A stretch of DNA of 64,000 nucleotides, taken from contig DASYNP010000110.1 in assembly GCA_036008465.1 (NCBI GenBank), forward strand, positions 1-64,000, read 5' to 3'. Source of the stretch: DASPSM01 sp036008465. GTDB lineage: Bacteria > Planctomycetota > Planctomycetia > Planctomycetales > Planctomycetaceae. The notes below the pieces were generated by a model, which ran no database searches, was not told the DNA's origin, and worked only from the letters and a program-made list of their open reading frames with translations. Below are positions 32,557 through 40,566 of the stretch, one piece after another; positions within the stretch are counted from its first letter, which is position 1, and the number at the start of each line of letters is the position of its first letter. The translations under genes were made by a program, and so were the position numbers.

Positions 32557-32883
32557 ATGAGCGCGACGACGAAGAAGGCTGGCAAAGAGAAAACCTCAAC
32601 GCGGATCGTTCCGCTCGGAGACCGGGTCGTGCTGAAGCGGGCCGACGCCGAGAGCAAAACCAAGGGGGGAATCGTTCTTCCCGACACCGCCAAAGACAAG
32701 CCGCAAAAGGGCGAAGTCGTCGCGGTCGGGGAAGGCTATATCCGGGATGACGGCTCGCGCGTGCCGCTGAGTGTCAAGGAAGGTGACGACGTGATCTTCA
32801 GCGCGTACGGCGGCGAGGAAATCCGTATCGGCGAGGAAGAGTACCTGCTGCTGCGCGAGAGCGACATCCTGGCGACGTTCTAG
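32557..32883 (+). CDS. groES: Co-chaperonin GroES (Hsp10)
   Basis: 108 residues from ATG 32557 with AAGGAG at 32545-32550. After a 15-residue Lys/Thr-rich extension the classical GroES sequence follows: RIVPLGDRVVLKRADAESKT, KGGIVLPDTAKDKPQKGEVV (mobile loop GGIVLP), AVGEGYIRDDGSRVPLSVKE, and ILATF at the end. It caps the GroEL ring during ATP-driven protein folding. The next gene, 138 bases on, is groEL, with no terminator between, so the two should be co-transcribed. Confidence 0.96.
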   Translation: MSATTKKAGKEKTSTRIVPLGDRVVLKRADAESKTKGGIVLPDTAKDKPQKGEVVAVGEGYIRDDGSRVPLSVKEGDDVIFSAYGGEEIRIGEEEYLLLRESDILATF

Positions 32884-33021
32884 TTCCGTCGCACAACTTG
32901 TTTGTATTGATTTAACAGCTTCTCGACCGAGCCCTGCCAACCGCGCTCGGTCCGCTTGAGTAACGGTTACACGCGTACAAACGCCCGACGGCGGGTAAAC
33001 GATTTCGAGGAGAGACAGTCC

Positions 33022-34638
33022 ATGGCGAAGATGATTGCCTTCGATCAAGAAGCCCAGGAAGCGATGCGCCGGGGCGTCAGCAAACTGGCCCGTGCCGTCC
33101 GCGTGACCCTCGGGCCCCGCGGCCGCAACGTCATCCTTCAAAAGAGCTTTGGCTCGCCGACCGTGACCAAGGACGGCGTGACCGTCGCGCGGGAGATCGA
33201 ACTCCCCGACAAGTTCGAAGACATGGGCGCCCGCATGGTGCGCGAAGTCGCCAGCAAGACATCCGACGTCGCGGGGGACGGAACGACCACGGCCACCATT
33301 TTGGCCGAAGCCATTTACAACGAAGGCCAGCGGTCGGTGGTCGCCGGCGTCAATCCGGTCGAAATGAAGCGCGGCATGGACAAGGCGGTCGAGGACGTCG
33401 TCGCTGAACTCAAGAAGATGTCCATCGAGTGCAAGACCAAGAAGGCCATCGCCCAGGTCGGCACCGTGGCCGCCAACGGCGACGCCGAAATCGGCAATAT
33501 CCTGGCCGACGCGATGGAGAAGGTCGGCAAAGATGGCGTGATCACCGTCGAAGAGGGCAAGAGCCTCAAGACCGAATTTGAGGTCGTCGAGGGAATGCAG
33601 TTCGATCGCGGGTATCTGTCGCCCTACTTCGTCACCGACCCGCAGACGATGGAGTGCGTACTCGAAGACGCTTACGTCCTCGTGCACGAGAAGAAGATCA
33701 CCAACGTCAAGGACCTGGTTCCTGTTCTGGAACGGGTCGTCGGCGCGGGCAAGCCCCTCTTGATTATCGCCGAAGAGATCGAAGGCGAGGCGCTCGCCAC
33801 ACTGGTCATCAACAAGCTTCGCGGCACCTTCAAAATCTGCGCCGTGAAGGCTCCCGGCTACGGCGATCGCCGCAAGGCCATGCTGCAAGACATCGCGATC
33901 ATGGTGGGTGGCCAGGCCATCTTCGAGGATCTGGGCATCCAGCTCGAGAATGTGCAGCTATCGGACCTCGGCCGGGCGAAGAAGATCGTCATCGACAAAG
34001 ACAACACGACGATCATCGAAGGGGCCGGCAAAACGGCCGACCTCAAGGCCCGCATCGATCAGATCCGCCACGAGCTAGACGCTGCCACCAGCGACTACGA
34101 TCGCGAAAAACTCGAAGAGCGAATCGCCAAGCTTTCCGGCGGCGTCGCCCAGATCAATGTCGGGGCGGCCACCGAAAGTGAAATGAAGGAGAAGAAGGCC
34201 CGCGTCGAAGACGCTCTGCACGCGACCCGGGCGGCCGTCGAGGAAGGAATTCTGCCGGGCGGCGGCGTGGCCATGTTGCGGGCCTCGATGAGCCTGAAGC
34301 CCAAGCACGCGACTGACGACGCCGAGGTGGGTTACAACATCATCCTGCGTTCGTGCCGGGCTCCGCTCACGCAGATTGCCGACAACGCCGGCGTCGACGG
34401 CGGCGTGATCTGCGAGAAAGTCGCGGAGCAGAAGGGGAACATGGGCTACAACGCAGCCACGGGCGAGTTCGAAGACCTCGTCAAGACGGGCATCATCGAC
34501 CCGACCAAGGTCACGCGGACGGCCCTGCAGAACGCAGCCAGCGTCTCGACGCTGCTGCTCACCAGCGACGCCCTGATCGCCGAGAAGCCGAAGAAGGACG
34601 ACAAGAAAGGCGGAGGCGACGGCGACGACCTCTACTAA
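33022..34638 (+). CDS. groL: Chaperonin GroEL (Hsp60)
   Basis: 538 residues from ATG 33022, preceded by GAGGAGA. Family blocks: VTLGPRGRNVILQKSFGSPT, DVAGDGTTTATILAEAI (ATP site), VVEGMQFDRGYLSPYFVTDP, EGILPGGGVAMLRA, and GVDGGVICEKVAEQKGNMGY. The C-terminus is KPKKDDKKGGGDGDDLY, an acidic tail in place of the Gly-Gly-Met repeat of E. coli GroEL. It folds substrate proteins inside a double ring. A strong terminator follows 48 bases after the stop. Confidence 0.97.
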   Translation: MAKMIAFDQEAQEAMRRGVSKLARAVRVTLGPRGRNVILQKSFGSPTVTKDGVTVAREIELPDKFEDMGARMVREVASKTSDVAGDGTTTATILAEAIYNEGQRSVVAGVNPVEMKRGMDKAVEDVVAELKKMSIECKTKKAIAQVGTVAANGDAEIGNILADAMEKVGKDGVITVEEGKSLKTEFEVVEGMQFDRGYLSPYFVTDPQTMECVLEDAYVLVHEKKITNVKDLVPVLERVVGAGKPLLIIAEEIEGEALATLVINKLRGTFKICAVKAPGYGDRRKAMLQDIAIMVGGQAIFEDLGIQLENVQLSDLGRAKKIVIDKDNTTIIEGAGKTADLKARIDQIRHELDAATSDYDREKLEERIAKLSGGVAQINVGAATESEMKEKKARVEDALHATRAAVEEGILPGGGVAMLRASMSLKPKHATDDAEVGYNIILRSCRAPLTQIADNAGVDGGVICEKVAEQKGNMGYNAATGEFEDLVKTGIIDPTKVTRTALQNAASVSTLLLTSDALIAEKPKKDDKKGGGDGDDLY

Positions 34639-34686
34639 GCACCGACTCTACTAAACGCTGAGCCTGGCGCGAGCCAGATTACATAT

Positions 34687-34726
34687 CGACGACGCCCGGG
34701 TGCTGGAGCCCGGGCGTCGTCGTTTT
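34687..34726 (+). terminator. Intrinsic terminator of groES-groEL
   Basis: A perfect 14-bp stem CGACGACGCCCGGG (34687-34700) / CCCGGGCGTCGTCG (34709-34722), 8-base loop, then TTTT. Confidence 0.92.
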
Positions 34727-34768
34727 CATAGGAAGGCCATGCGACTGACATGTTAAAATCGAGGCGAG

Positions 34769-34788
34769 CCGCCAGCGTGAGCTGGCGG
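34769..34788. repeat. Dispersed stem-loop CCGCCAGC-GTGA-GCTGGCGG
   Basis: Perfect 8-bp stem followed by GTGCTT. The same words, with the flank, occur at 4437-4459 (inverted), and the flank GGCGGGTGCTT also follows the stem at 32235-32251. Confidence 0.7.
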
Positions 34789-34843
34789 GTGCTTAGATTT
34801 CCGGTCACTCCCACTGATCGCCTCCGCTGGGAACCGCGCCACC

Positions 34844-35041
34844 ATGTCCAACAACAATTTCAAACCCCGCAAATTCGAGGACTTTGAAATCGTCGACCCG
34901 GACGGCCTCGTCGTCGGTCACATCCGCGTCAAACCCAGCGGCGTCCTTTGGGCCCGCGCGAATTCCAAAGTCTGGCACGGCGTCGGCCTCAAGCGATTCG
35001 CCCAGTTCATGGAAGCCCGCGGGCGGAAGCAGAAGAAATAG
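34844..35041 (+). CDS. Small conserved-looking hypothetical protein
   Basis: 65 residues: MSNNNFKPRKFEDFEIVDPD, then GLVVGHIRVKPSGVLWARAN and KRFAQFMEARGRKQKK. It begins after a TTAAAAT-containing stretch and a dispersed stem-loop. The KPSGVLWA...W...F..FM pattern looks like a small folded protein, and I believe similar short proteins occur in other planctomycetes, but I know no function. No Shine-Dalgarno is evident. Confidence 0.65.
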   Translation: MSNNNFKPRKFEDFEIVDPDGLVVGHIRVKPSGVLWARANSKVWHGVGLKRFAQFMEARGRKQKK

Positions 35042-35194
35042 CCGCGCTCCAATCGCACGGGATTCCTTGACCTGCCCGCTACGGCTGCTCAGAATCGCCT
35101 CTGTGCCTCCCGCGCGCTTGGGCACTGCTCGGAGCTCATTTGCCGCAGTGATCCTCCAAGCCCTTCGCTGAATCCCTCCCAGAGGTCTAATCCA

Positions 35195-36562
35195 ATGTCT
35201 CGTCGCAGTCTGAGTGTCGGTTTGGTCATGCTGGCTCTCTCGGGAGTTGTGATCGTTCCCGTCCGAGCCGACAACTGGCCCCAATGGCGCGGTCCGCACA
35301 ATAACGGCGTCTGCGACGAGAAGAATCTGCCCACCAAGTTTGACAAGGCGCTCAACCTTGCGTGGAGGCTGCCTCTGCCCGGGCCGGCCGGCGCGACGCC
35401 CGTTGTTTGGGGCGACCACATTTACTTGACGAGCCCCGAGAAGGACACACTGCCTCGGCAAAAAGGTCCACAGGCGCGCGGCCGTGGTCGCGGCGGTCGG
35501 CGGGCTCCGGCCGAGCCCCAGGATCTGCTCCTTATCTGCGTCAGCACCGACGGGCACGAACTCTGGCGGCAGGCGGTCGGGCACAGCAACCGCAACGTCA
35601 TGGGAGACGAAGGGAACTTGTGTTCCCCCTCTCCCGTCACTGACGGCAAGCATGTCTGGTCGCTGATGGGCACTGGCGATCTGGCTTGCTACGACTCCGA
35701 CGGCCACGAGGTCTGGAAAATCGATCTGCAGGCCAAATACGGAACGTTCAAATACAGCTATGGCCTGGCCTCCACTCCCCTGCTTGACGGCGATCGCCTG
35801 TATCTCCAGGTGATCCACGGCGATGGCGACGCGTCCACTCATGAACAGTTCGTCGTCGCGCTCGACAAGGCCACCGGCAAGGAGATTTGGAAGCAAACGA
35901 GAATCAGCGACGGCTCCGCGGAAAACGAACACTCCTATGCGTCGCCCATGATGTTTGACGACGGCAAGGTCAAGCTCCTGTTGACTCACGGCGACGACTA
36001 CATCGTGGCCCATCGGCTCGATAACGGTGAAGAAGTCTGGCGCTGCGGAGGCATCAATCCGAAATCGCACTATAACCCCACGCTGCGCCTCGTCGCTTCG
36101 CCGGCCGTCGAAGGGGCACTCATCATTGTCCCCTCCGCGAAGCGCGGCCCGGTGATCGCGCTGCGTGGCACCGGCAAGGGAGACATCACCGACTCGAAGG
36201 AATTTCAGGTCTGGAAGCGCGATCGCGGCACGCCCGACGTGCCTTCGCCCCTGATTCACGACGGATTGGTCTATCTTGCTGGTGAGAACGGCGATCTGAC
36301 GGTGGTTGACGCGAAGGATGGCAAGGAAATTTACCGCCAACAGACTGTCCGCGTGCGGCACCGGGCCTCGCCCGTCTATGCCGACGGCAAGATCTATCTT
36401 GCGTCGCGGGAAGGCGAGGTCAGCGTGGTGAAAGCCGGCCGCGAGTTCAAGATGCTCGAGAAGAATGAACTGGGGGAACCGATCGCCGCCTCGCCGGCAA
36501 TCTCCAACGGCCGGATTTATTTCCGCACGTACGACGCCCTGTGGGCGGTCGGGAAGAAGTAG
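35195..36562 (+). CDS. Secreted PQQ-like beta-propeller repeat protein
   Basis: 455 residues. Signal peptide MSRRSLSVGLVMLALSGVVI with cleavage near VRADN. The mature protein opens NWPQWRGPHNNGV, a hallmark of planctomycete quinoprotein-like propellers, and then repeats W/Y-x-x-x-T/S blades: GHELWRQAVGHSN, GHEVWKIDLQAKYG, GKEIWKQTRISDG, GEEVWRCGGINPK, GKEIYRQQTVRVR. No residues for PQQ or metal binding can be fixed, so it may be a structural or binding protein outside the membrane. A Gly/Arg-rich insertion sits at about residues 93-106. Confidence 0.88.
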   Translation: MSRRSLSVGLVMLALSGVVIVPVRADNWPQWRGPHNNGVCDEKNLPTKFDKALNLAWRLPLPGPAGATPVVWGDHIYLTSPEKDTLPRQKGPQARGRGRGGRRAPAEPQDLLLICVSTDGHELWRQAVGHSNRNVMGDEGNLCSPSPVTDGKHVWSLMGTGDLACYDSDGHEVWKIDLQAKYGTFKYSYGLASTPLLDGDRLYLQVIHGDGDASTHEQFVVALDKATGKEIWKQTRISDGSAENEHSYASPMMFDDGKVKLLLTHGDDYIVAHRLDNGEEVWRCGGINPKSHYNPTLRLVASPAVEGALIIVPSAKRGPVIALRGTGKGDITDSKEFQVWKRDRGTPDVPSPLIHDGLVYLAGENGDLTVVDAKDGKEIYRQQTVRVRHRASPVYADGKIYLASREGEVSVVKAGREFKMLEKNELGEPIAASPAISNGRIYFRTYDALWAVGKK

Positions 36563-36567
36563 GCGCG

Positions 36568-36683
36568 CCGAGAAGCACGAAGTCCGAATGACGAGGAAGC
36601 ACGAAGTCTGAAGCACGAATTAAGACACTTTTCTTCGGGCTTAAGTCATTCGGGCATTCCTTCGTCATTCGTGCTTCGGATTT
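36568..36683. repeat. Dispersed repeat made of GAAGCACGAA/TTCGTGCTTC words
   Basis: GAAGCACGAAGTCCGAATGA opens the element and TTCGTCATTCGTGCTTCGG closes it; the words are complementary to one another and repeated, so the region can fold into a long irregular stem. Such word mixtures are familiar to me from planctomycete intergenic DNA. Confidence 0.6.
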
Positions 36684-36743
36684 AGCCGCGAAGAAAGTTT
36701 CGCGCGCGAAGTTCGTCGCCGCGTTCTGGTGCGACATTCGCCT

Positions 36744-36771
36744 TTGCACCTCTTCCGGACGGTGCTACACT
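36744..36771 (+). promoter_or_regulatory. Sigma-70-type promoter of the SIS isomerase gene
   Basis: TTGCAC (36744-36749), 16 bases, TACACT (36766-36771); transcription would start about 50 bases before ATG 36829. Confidence 0.5.
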
Positions 36772-36828
36772 CCGCCTCCTCTCCCAATCTCCGTCAGTAC
36801 CACTCGTGTTCGTCCGGAGTCGTCTCTC

Positions 36829-37476
36829 ATGCTGGGGACCAGTCTGACGCTGTCTCAATATCTCGCCCGCACGAGCGCCGAATTCGCGGGGATCGAAACG
36901 GCTCCCATTGAGCGGTTGGCTTCTGAGATTCATTCGGCTTATGAGGAGGGGCGGTTCGTGTTCCTCTGCGGCAACGGCGGAAGCGGAGCGAACGCGTCGC
37001 ACATCTGCGAAGACCTCGCGAAGTCGACGCTCGAACGGGCCGACTTTTCCGACCCGGCACGCAAGCGACTCAAGATCGTCAGCCTCACCGATAACGTGGC
37101 AGCGATTCTGGCCTGGGGGAACGACGAGGGATTCGAGACGGTGTTCGTCGAGCAGCTCAAGAACCTCGCCTCGGCCGACGACATGCTGATCGCCTTCAGC
37201 GGCAGCGGCAACAGCGCCAACGTCTTAAATGCAACCGACTGGGCCAACCACGCGCGCCTGCGGACATGGGGTATCACCGGTTTCGACGGCGGCAAACTCC
37301 GCGACCTGGCCCAGGAATCGATCCACGTCGCGCTCAACGACATGGGCCTTGTCGAGTCGATCCACCTGCTGCTCTTCCATTGGATCCTCGACGACGTGCA
37401 CGCGCGCATCTACGCCAAGGGACGCTACGCCCAGGGCGCGCGCCGCTCGACCGGCTCGCGCCGCAAGGTCGCCTGA
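36829..37476 (+). CDS. SIS-domain sugar-phosphate isomerase, GmhA (sedoheptulose 7-phosphate isomerase)-like
   Basis: 215 residues forming a single SIS domain. FVFLCGNGGSGANASHICED is the sugar-phosphate loop of GmhA-type enzymes, LTDNVAAILAWGNDEGFETV and DMLIAFSGSGNSANVLNATD match the second and third conserved blocks, and NDMGLVESIHLLLFHWILDD carries the Glu/His region. GmhA makes heptose 7-phosphate for lipopolysaccharide-type glycans. The C-terminal tail of about 20 residues is basic (RRSTGSRRKVA). No other heptose gene is next to it; the nearest sugar gene is rfbC at 41945. Confidence 0.85.
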   Translation: MLGTSLTLSQYLARTSAEFAGIETAPIERLASEIHSAYEEGRFVFLCGNGGSGANASHICEDLAKSTLERADFSDPARKRLKIVSLTDNVAAILAWGNDEGFETVFVEQLKNLASADDMLIAFSGSGNSANVLNATDWANHARLRTWGITGFDGGKLRDLAQESIHVALNDMGLVESIHLLLFHWILDDVHARIYAKGRYAQGARRSTGSRRKVA

Positions 37477-37502
37477 GTTCAACCAGGTTGTGGAGCCTAA
37501 AA

Positions 37503-38255
37503 GTGCCTGCACGCTATTGCGCCTTGCTCGTGCTGTGCCTGTGTTTCGTGAAAGTCGGCCTCGGTGCCGATCAACAAGCGCCACCTCGGTCCGAACCCCC
37601 TCCGCAAGCGGCCCAACAAGAGCGCGCCACTACGCCGCAGCTCAAAGCAAGACCCGACGAGATTCTTTGCAGTTATAAGTTTGTCGAGCTGTCGGACACC
37701 GCGGCAGCGGAATTTGAGACGGCTGCAGAGTTGGTGACTCCTCGCTCGCCGCAGAATTGTCCTCCTCACGGTTTCGCGGTCTACAAGAATGCCGAAAAGA
37801 CTTTGCTGAAACTCCGAGAATCGGGAAGAGCGAGGATCCAAGATTGGGGGCCAATCGCCGCGACGATCGACAAGCCAACCACCACTCTGCTGAGCGGCGG
37901 CGAGTTTCCCATCTTGATTCCTACAGGGAGTAGCAATCGAGTCACTATCGAATGGAAGAAGTTCGGCTATCGCATCGAGGTCGTGCCGCATTGGCTTGAC
38001 ACCGGCAGACTCAAGCTTCAAGTCACTCCGGAAATCGTGACCAGAGACATGAAGCACGCCGCAGTGGCGAGTGGCCTGACGATCCCCGGCCTGACGACGC
38101 GCCGCGCCTGCGCTCGAGTGGAGATGACTCTCGGGGAGACCCTTGTCGTGAACTTCGGCTCGGATCCTGAAAACGAAGATGAGGCCGACGCCATACCTCG
38201 CGCCGTAACCCTCTTTATGGTGACTCCCGTCGCCGCGAATTCGTCGTCCAACTGA
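37503..38255 (+). CDS. Secreted short protein with a lone secretin-type domain
   Basis: 250 residues from GTG 37503, with a signal peptide VPARYCALLVLCLCFVKVGL. The C-terminal half matches the central part of the secretin pore domain: TTTLLSGGEFPILIPTGSSN, VTIEWKKFGYRIEVVPHWL, GRLKLQVTPEIVTRD, IPGLTTRRACARVEMTLGET. The domains that normally thread around it (N0-N3 and the C-terminal S domain) are absent. It is therefore too short to be a conventional secretin. It may be an accessory or decayed relative. It starts 26 bases after the SIS gene. Confidence 0.65.
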   Translation: MPARYCALLVLCLCFVKVGLGADQQAPPRSEPPPQAAQQERATTPQLKARPDEILCSYKFVELSDTAAAEFETAAELVTPRSPQNCPPHGFAVYKNAEKTLLKLRESGRARIQDWGPIAATIDKPTTTLLSGGEFPILIPTGSSNRVTIEWKKFGYRIEVVPHWLDTGRLKLQVTPEIVTRDMKHAAVASGLTIPGLTTRRACARVEMTLGETLVVNFGSDPENEDEADAIPRAVTLFMVTPVAANSSSN

Positions 38256-38271
38256 GCGGGATCGGACCCCT

Positions 38272-39219
38272 TCACGGCTCCAGATGCCGGCGTTTCAGCT
38301 TGGCGTCGTCTGCGACGCGGCCGCGACGTTTGGCTCGGGCGTCTCGAACGCTGCGCGAGATCCGCTCGAGCACTTGTTGGGCGCGTCGCTCGCCGTCTGA
38401 GGTGGCGAACTGCAAAGCCGTCGTCATGTTGGTTTGCAGAATCTGCAGCCGCTTGCGATGGGATTCAAAGTTCCGCTGCACCTGGACCAGATTCTCGAAC
38501 GGCCGGCGTGACACGATGAGCTGCTGATAGGTCTTGACGAACCACTCTCTCTTGCCCGCGTTGCTCGTCTCGCCCGTATCGTGCTCTTTGATGTAGCGCG
38601 TGAGTTTGGCGGCGCTGTCCTTCAACCAGCGGCGGGCCTCCTGCCAATCGTTCTTGGCCTGACGATCGCCGTACATTCGCTCTTCGGGATTGAGGTCGCG
38701 ATCGATTGTCTGGATCCGCGTGAGCATGTTCGACAGCTGCTTGCGCAGGAGCACCAGGTGTTTTTCGAGCAGCAGACTCAGGTTCCAGTCGGTGTCAATC
38801 ATGTCGAAGATGTGGCCGACGTCGCCTCCGCCAGCAGCCGGCGTCGCCATTGCGTCCGGAACGGTTTGTAGCTGCAGGGCCGCGGCGACGTAGAGGCAAA
38901 GCTCGGGCTCGGTTCCTGCAGGGGGCGGCGGAATCGGCTGATCCAAGAGAGTTGCCAGATCGCGGGACGGAAGCGCAGTCCCATGAAGAGACCACGAGGA
39001 GATGTGGCTCGGATCAATGCCCGTCGCCTGCAGGAGTTGCCTGGGGGTTACCGGCATCAAAGCGCGATTGGCCGAAAGGCTTTTTTCGCCAGGCAACCGG
39101 ATGATGAGACATTCCGGCGCGGCGTGCGGCTTAAACCACGCCCAGCAGAAACTGGCCGCTGACCCGGGCAGCGGGATTTGTTCCCACGTTGTTGATGCAG
39201 GGCGGGCCGCAAAAGACAT
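38272..39219 (-). CDS. Hypothetical protein with a helical C-terminal half
   Basis: 315 residues from ATG 39219. The first 140 residues appear globular (FCWAWFKPHAAPECLIIRLP, ALMPVTPRQLLQATGIDPSH). The rest is helical and charged, like a coiled coil (LLLEKHLVLLRKQLSNMLTR, KNDWQEARRWLKDSAAKLTR, FESHRKRLQILQTNMTTALQ), and the end is very basic (RDARAKRRGRVADDAKLKRR). No signal peptide or membrane helix. I do not recognise a family. It converges on the secretin-domain gene, with 16 bases between their ends. Confidence 0.7.
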   Translation of the reverse strand: MSFAARPASTTWEQIPLPGSAASFCWAWFKPHAAPECLIIRLPGEKSLSANRALMPVTPRQLLQATGIDPSHISSWSLHGTALPSRDLATLLDQPIPPPPAGTEPELCLYVAAALQLQTVPDAMATPAAGGGDVGHIFDMIDTDWNLSLLLEKHLVLLRKQLSNMLTRIQTIDRDLNPEERMYGDRQAKNDWQEARRWLKDSAAKLTRYIKEHDTGETSNAGKREWFVKTYQQLIVSRRPFENLVQVQRNFESHRKRLQILQTNMTTALQFATSDGERRAQQVLERISRSVRDARAKRRGRVADDAKLKRRHLEP

Positions 39220-39339
39220 GGCTGGCGGAATTGAGGGATGGGGGCGGCTGGGTTGGTCGATGTCGCCCAAGCAATTGGGCGCCACAAGACGGTGCGTCCC
39301 CCGCGTTTTGTCTAACGTGGCGGCCGGTTTCCGTCAAAT

Positions 39340-39400
39340 CGGAAAACGCGACCAACGACACACTGGCGGGCGAGCCGCCAATGAAACCCAGAGCCAGTGA
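39340..39400. repeat. Half copy of the inverted-repeat element family
   Basis: CACACTGGCGGGCGAGCCGCC is followed by AATGAAACCC, close to the right arm of copy B (CACTGGCGGGCAAGCCGCG). A matching left arm is not seen. Confidence 0.45.
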
Positions 39401-39417
39401 AACCCAGAGACTGCAGA

Positions 39418-40566
39418 CTACTTGCCGCGTGGGGCTCGAGGAGAACCCGGACTCTTCGCGGCGGCATCCTCCGCTTCGGCTTTGTCCTCGGCAGTTGCCC
39501 CGATCGGAGCCGCGGGGCCGCCGCGTAGTTCGCGGACCAGCAGTTTCGCCGTGTCCGCGGGGACAGCGTAGGTTTCGACGCGGCCGGCCCGGGCGATGTT
39601 CACGCCGACGGCTTTGCCCGAAAGGTCAACGACCGGTCCGCCGCACATCTCCGGGTTGAGCACGGTGTCGTGCTGGATGGCCTGCGGAAACCCGGCACGG
39701 CGGTGGCTCATTCGGCCACTCATCCGATTCATCCAATATCCACGAGTTTGAGGCGTGCCCGACGCCCGTCCCACGGTGGCCCGGACGGTGAGCTGCTTGC
39801 CTCCCCGGCGCACCACGACGCTGACGCTGTCGCCGGGGGCAAATTTGTGGAGCAGTTGGTCGAACGATTGAGGATTTTCGACGCGCTGATCGCCCGCTTT
39901 GACGATGATATCGCCGATCTGCACACCGGCCCGTGCGGCCGCGCTTCCCGGCACGACGTGAGTCACTTTCGGTCCCGGTGCCCCGTCGGAAAGTTGAATG
40001 CCGAGGGCTCCCTTTTCGGGCGGGATCGGACGGCGGCCCACGCTGACGATTCCGACCGCGACGGGCAAGTCCTCCATTCCGGGCGTGGCCAACCATTGGC
40101 CGACGCGCGGATCGTGTCCTTCGGCCCACTGGACGGCAGGCAGGCCGGTCAGGTCGACCTTCAAGAGCGCGACATCGTAGCGGCTATGAATGCCGACGAT
40201 CTTCGCCCCAACGATCCCGTTGCCACGGATGCGGCATTGCACGTCGTCGCTCAAGTCGCTGGCTTTGGTGAGAATGTATCCGTCCGGGCTGACGATCACG
40301 CCGAGCGCAATCTGCCGACCGTCGACGAGCACAGCCACCGTCGAGGCGTTCACTCGACTGACCACCTCACGAAAGGCCTCGTGCACGCGGGCACCGTCTT
40401 TTAAGTCAGACTCCGGCAAGCGCCGATCGCCGGCTGTCGCCGGCATGGACAACCCAGTCACGCAGTACGCGATCACCGCGACAAGCGCTAGCCAGCGCGT
40501 GAGTGACCGCACCTCAAGCTGGAGCGCAACGAATGGAACTCGGGCTGGGAATACTGTGAACACCAT
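39418..40566 (-). CDS. Trypsin-fold pseudo-protease with a PDZ domain inserted before the Ser loop
   Basis: 382 residues, with a signal/anchor helix at about 24-44. The trypsin-like first barrel has VSPDGYILTKASDL, where the His of TAGH is Ser103; the Asp is kept (SRYDVALLKVD, Asp131). A PDZ domain (about 184-266: GALGIQLSDGAPGPKVTHVV, GSAAARAGVQIGDIIVKAGD) follows, and only then the Ser loop, NPEMCGGPVVDLSGKAVGVN, where Ser is Cys308. The protein should therefore be inactive. Its ATG directly follows the TAA of the active protease gene (GGGAGTAAATG), so the two are translated together. It may act as a scaffold or regulator for that protease. Confidence 0.85.
   Translation of the reverse strand: MVFTVFPARVPFVALQLEVRSLTRWLALVAVIAYCVTGLSMPATAGDRRLPESDLKDGARVHEAFREVVSRVNASTVAVLVDGRQIALGVIVSPDGYILTKASDLSDDVQCRIRGNGIVGAKIVGIHSRYDVALLKVDLTGLPAVQWAEGHDPRVGQWLATPGMEDLPVAVGIVSVGRRPIPPEKGALGIQLSDGAPGPKVTHVVPGSAAARAGVQIGDIIVKAGDQRVENPQSFDQLLHKFAPGDSVSVVVRRGGKQLTVRATVGRASGTPQTRGYWMNRMSGRMSHRRAGFPQAIQHDTVLNPEMCGGPVVDLSGKAVGVNIARAGRVETYAVPADTAKLLVRELRGGPAAPIGATAEDKAEAEDAAAKSPGSPRAPRGK

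Noticed and set aside
34805..36616. Minus-strand ORF of 603 codons opposite the PQQ propeller gene
   Set aside because: No domains; the propeller repeats and signal peptide on the plus strand are decisive.
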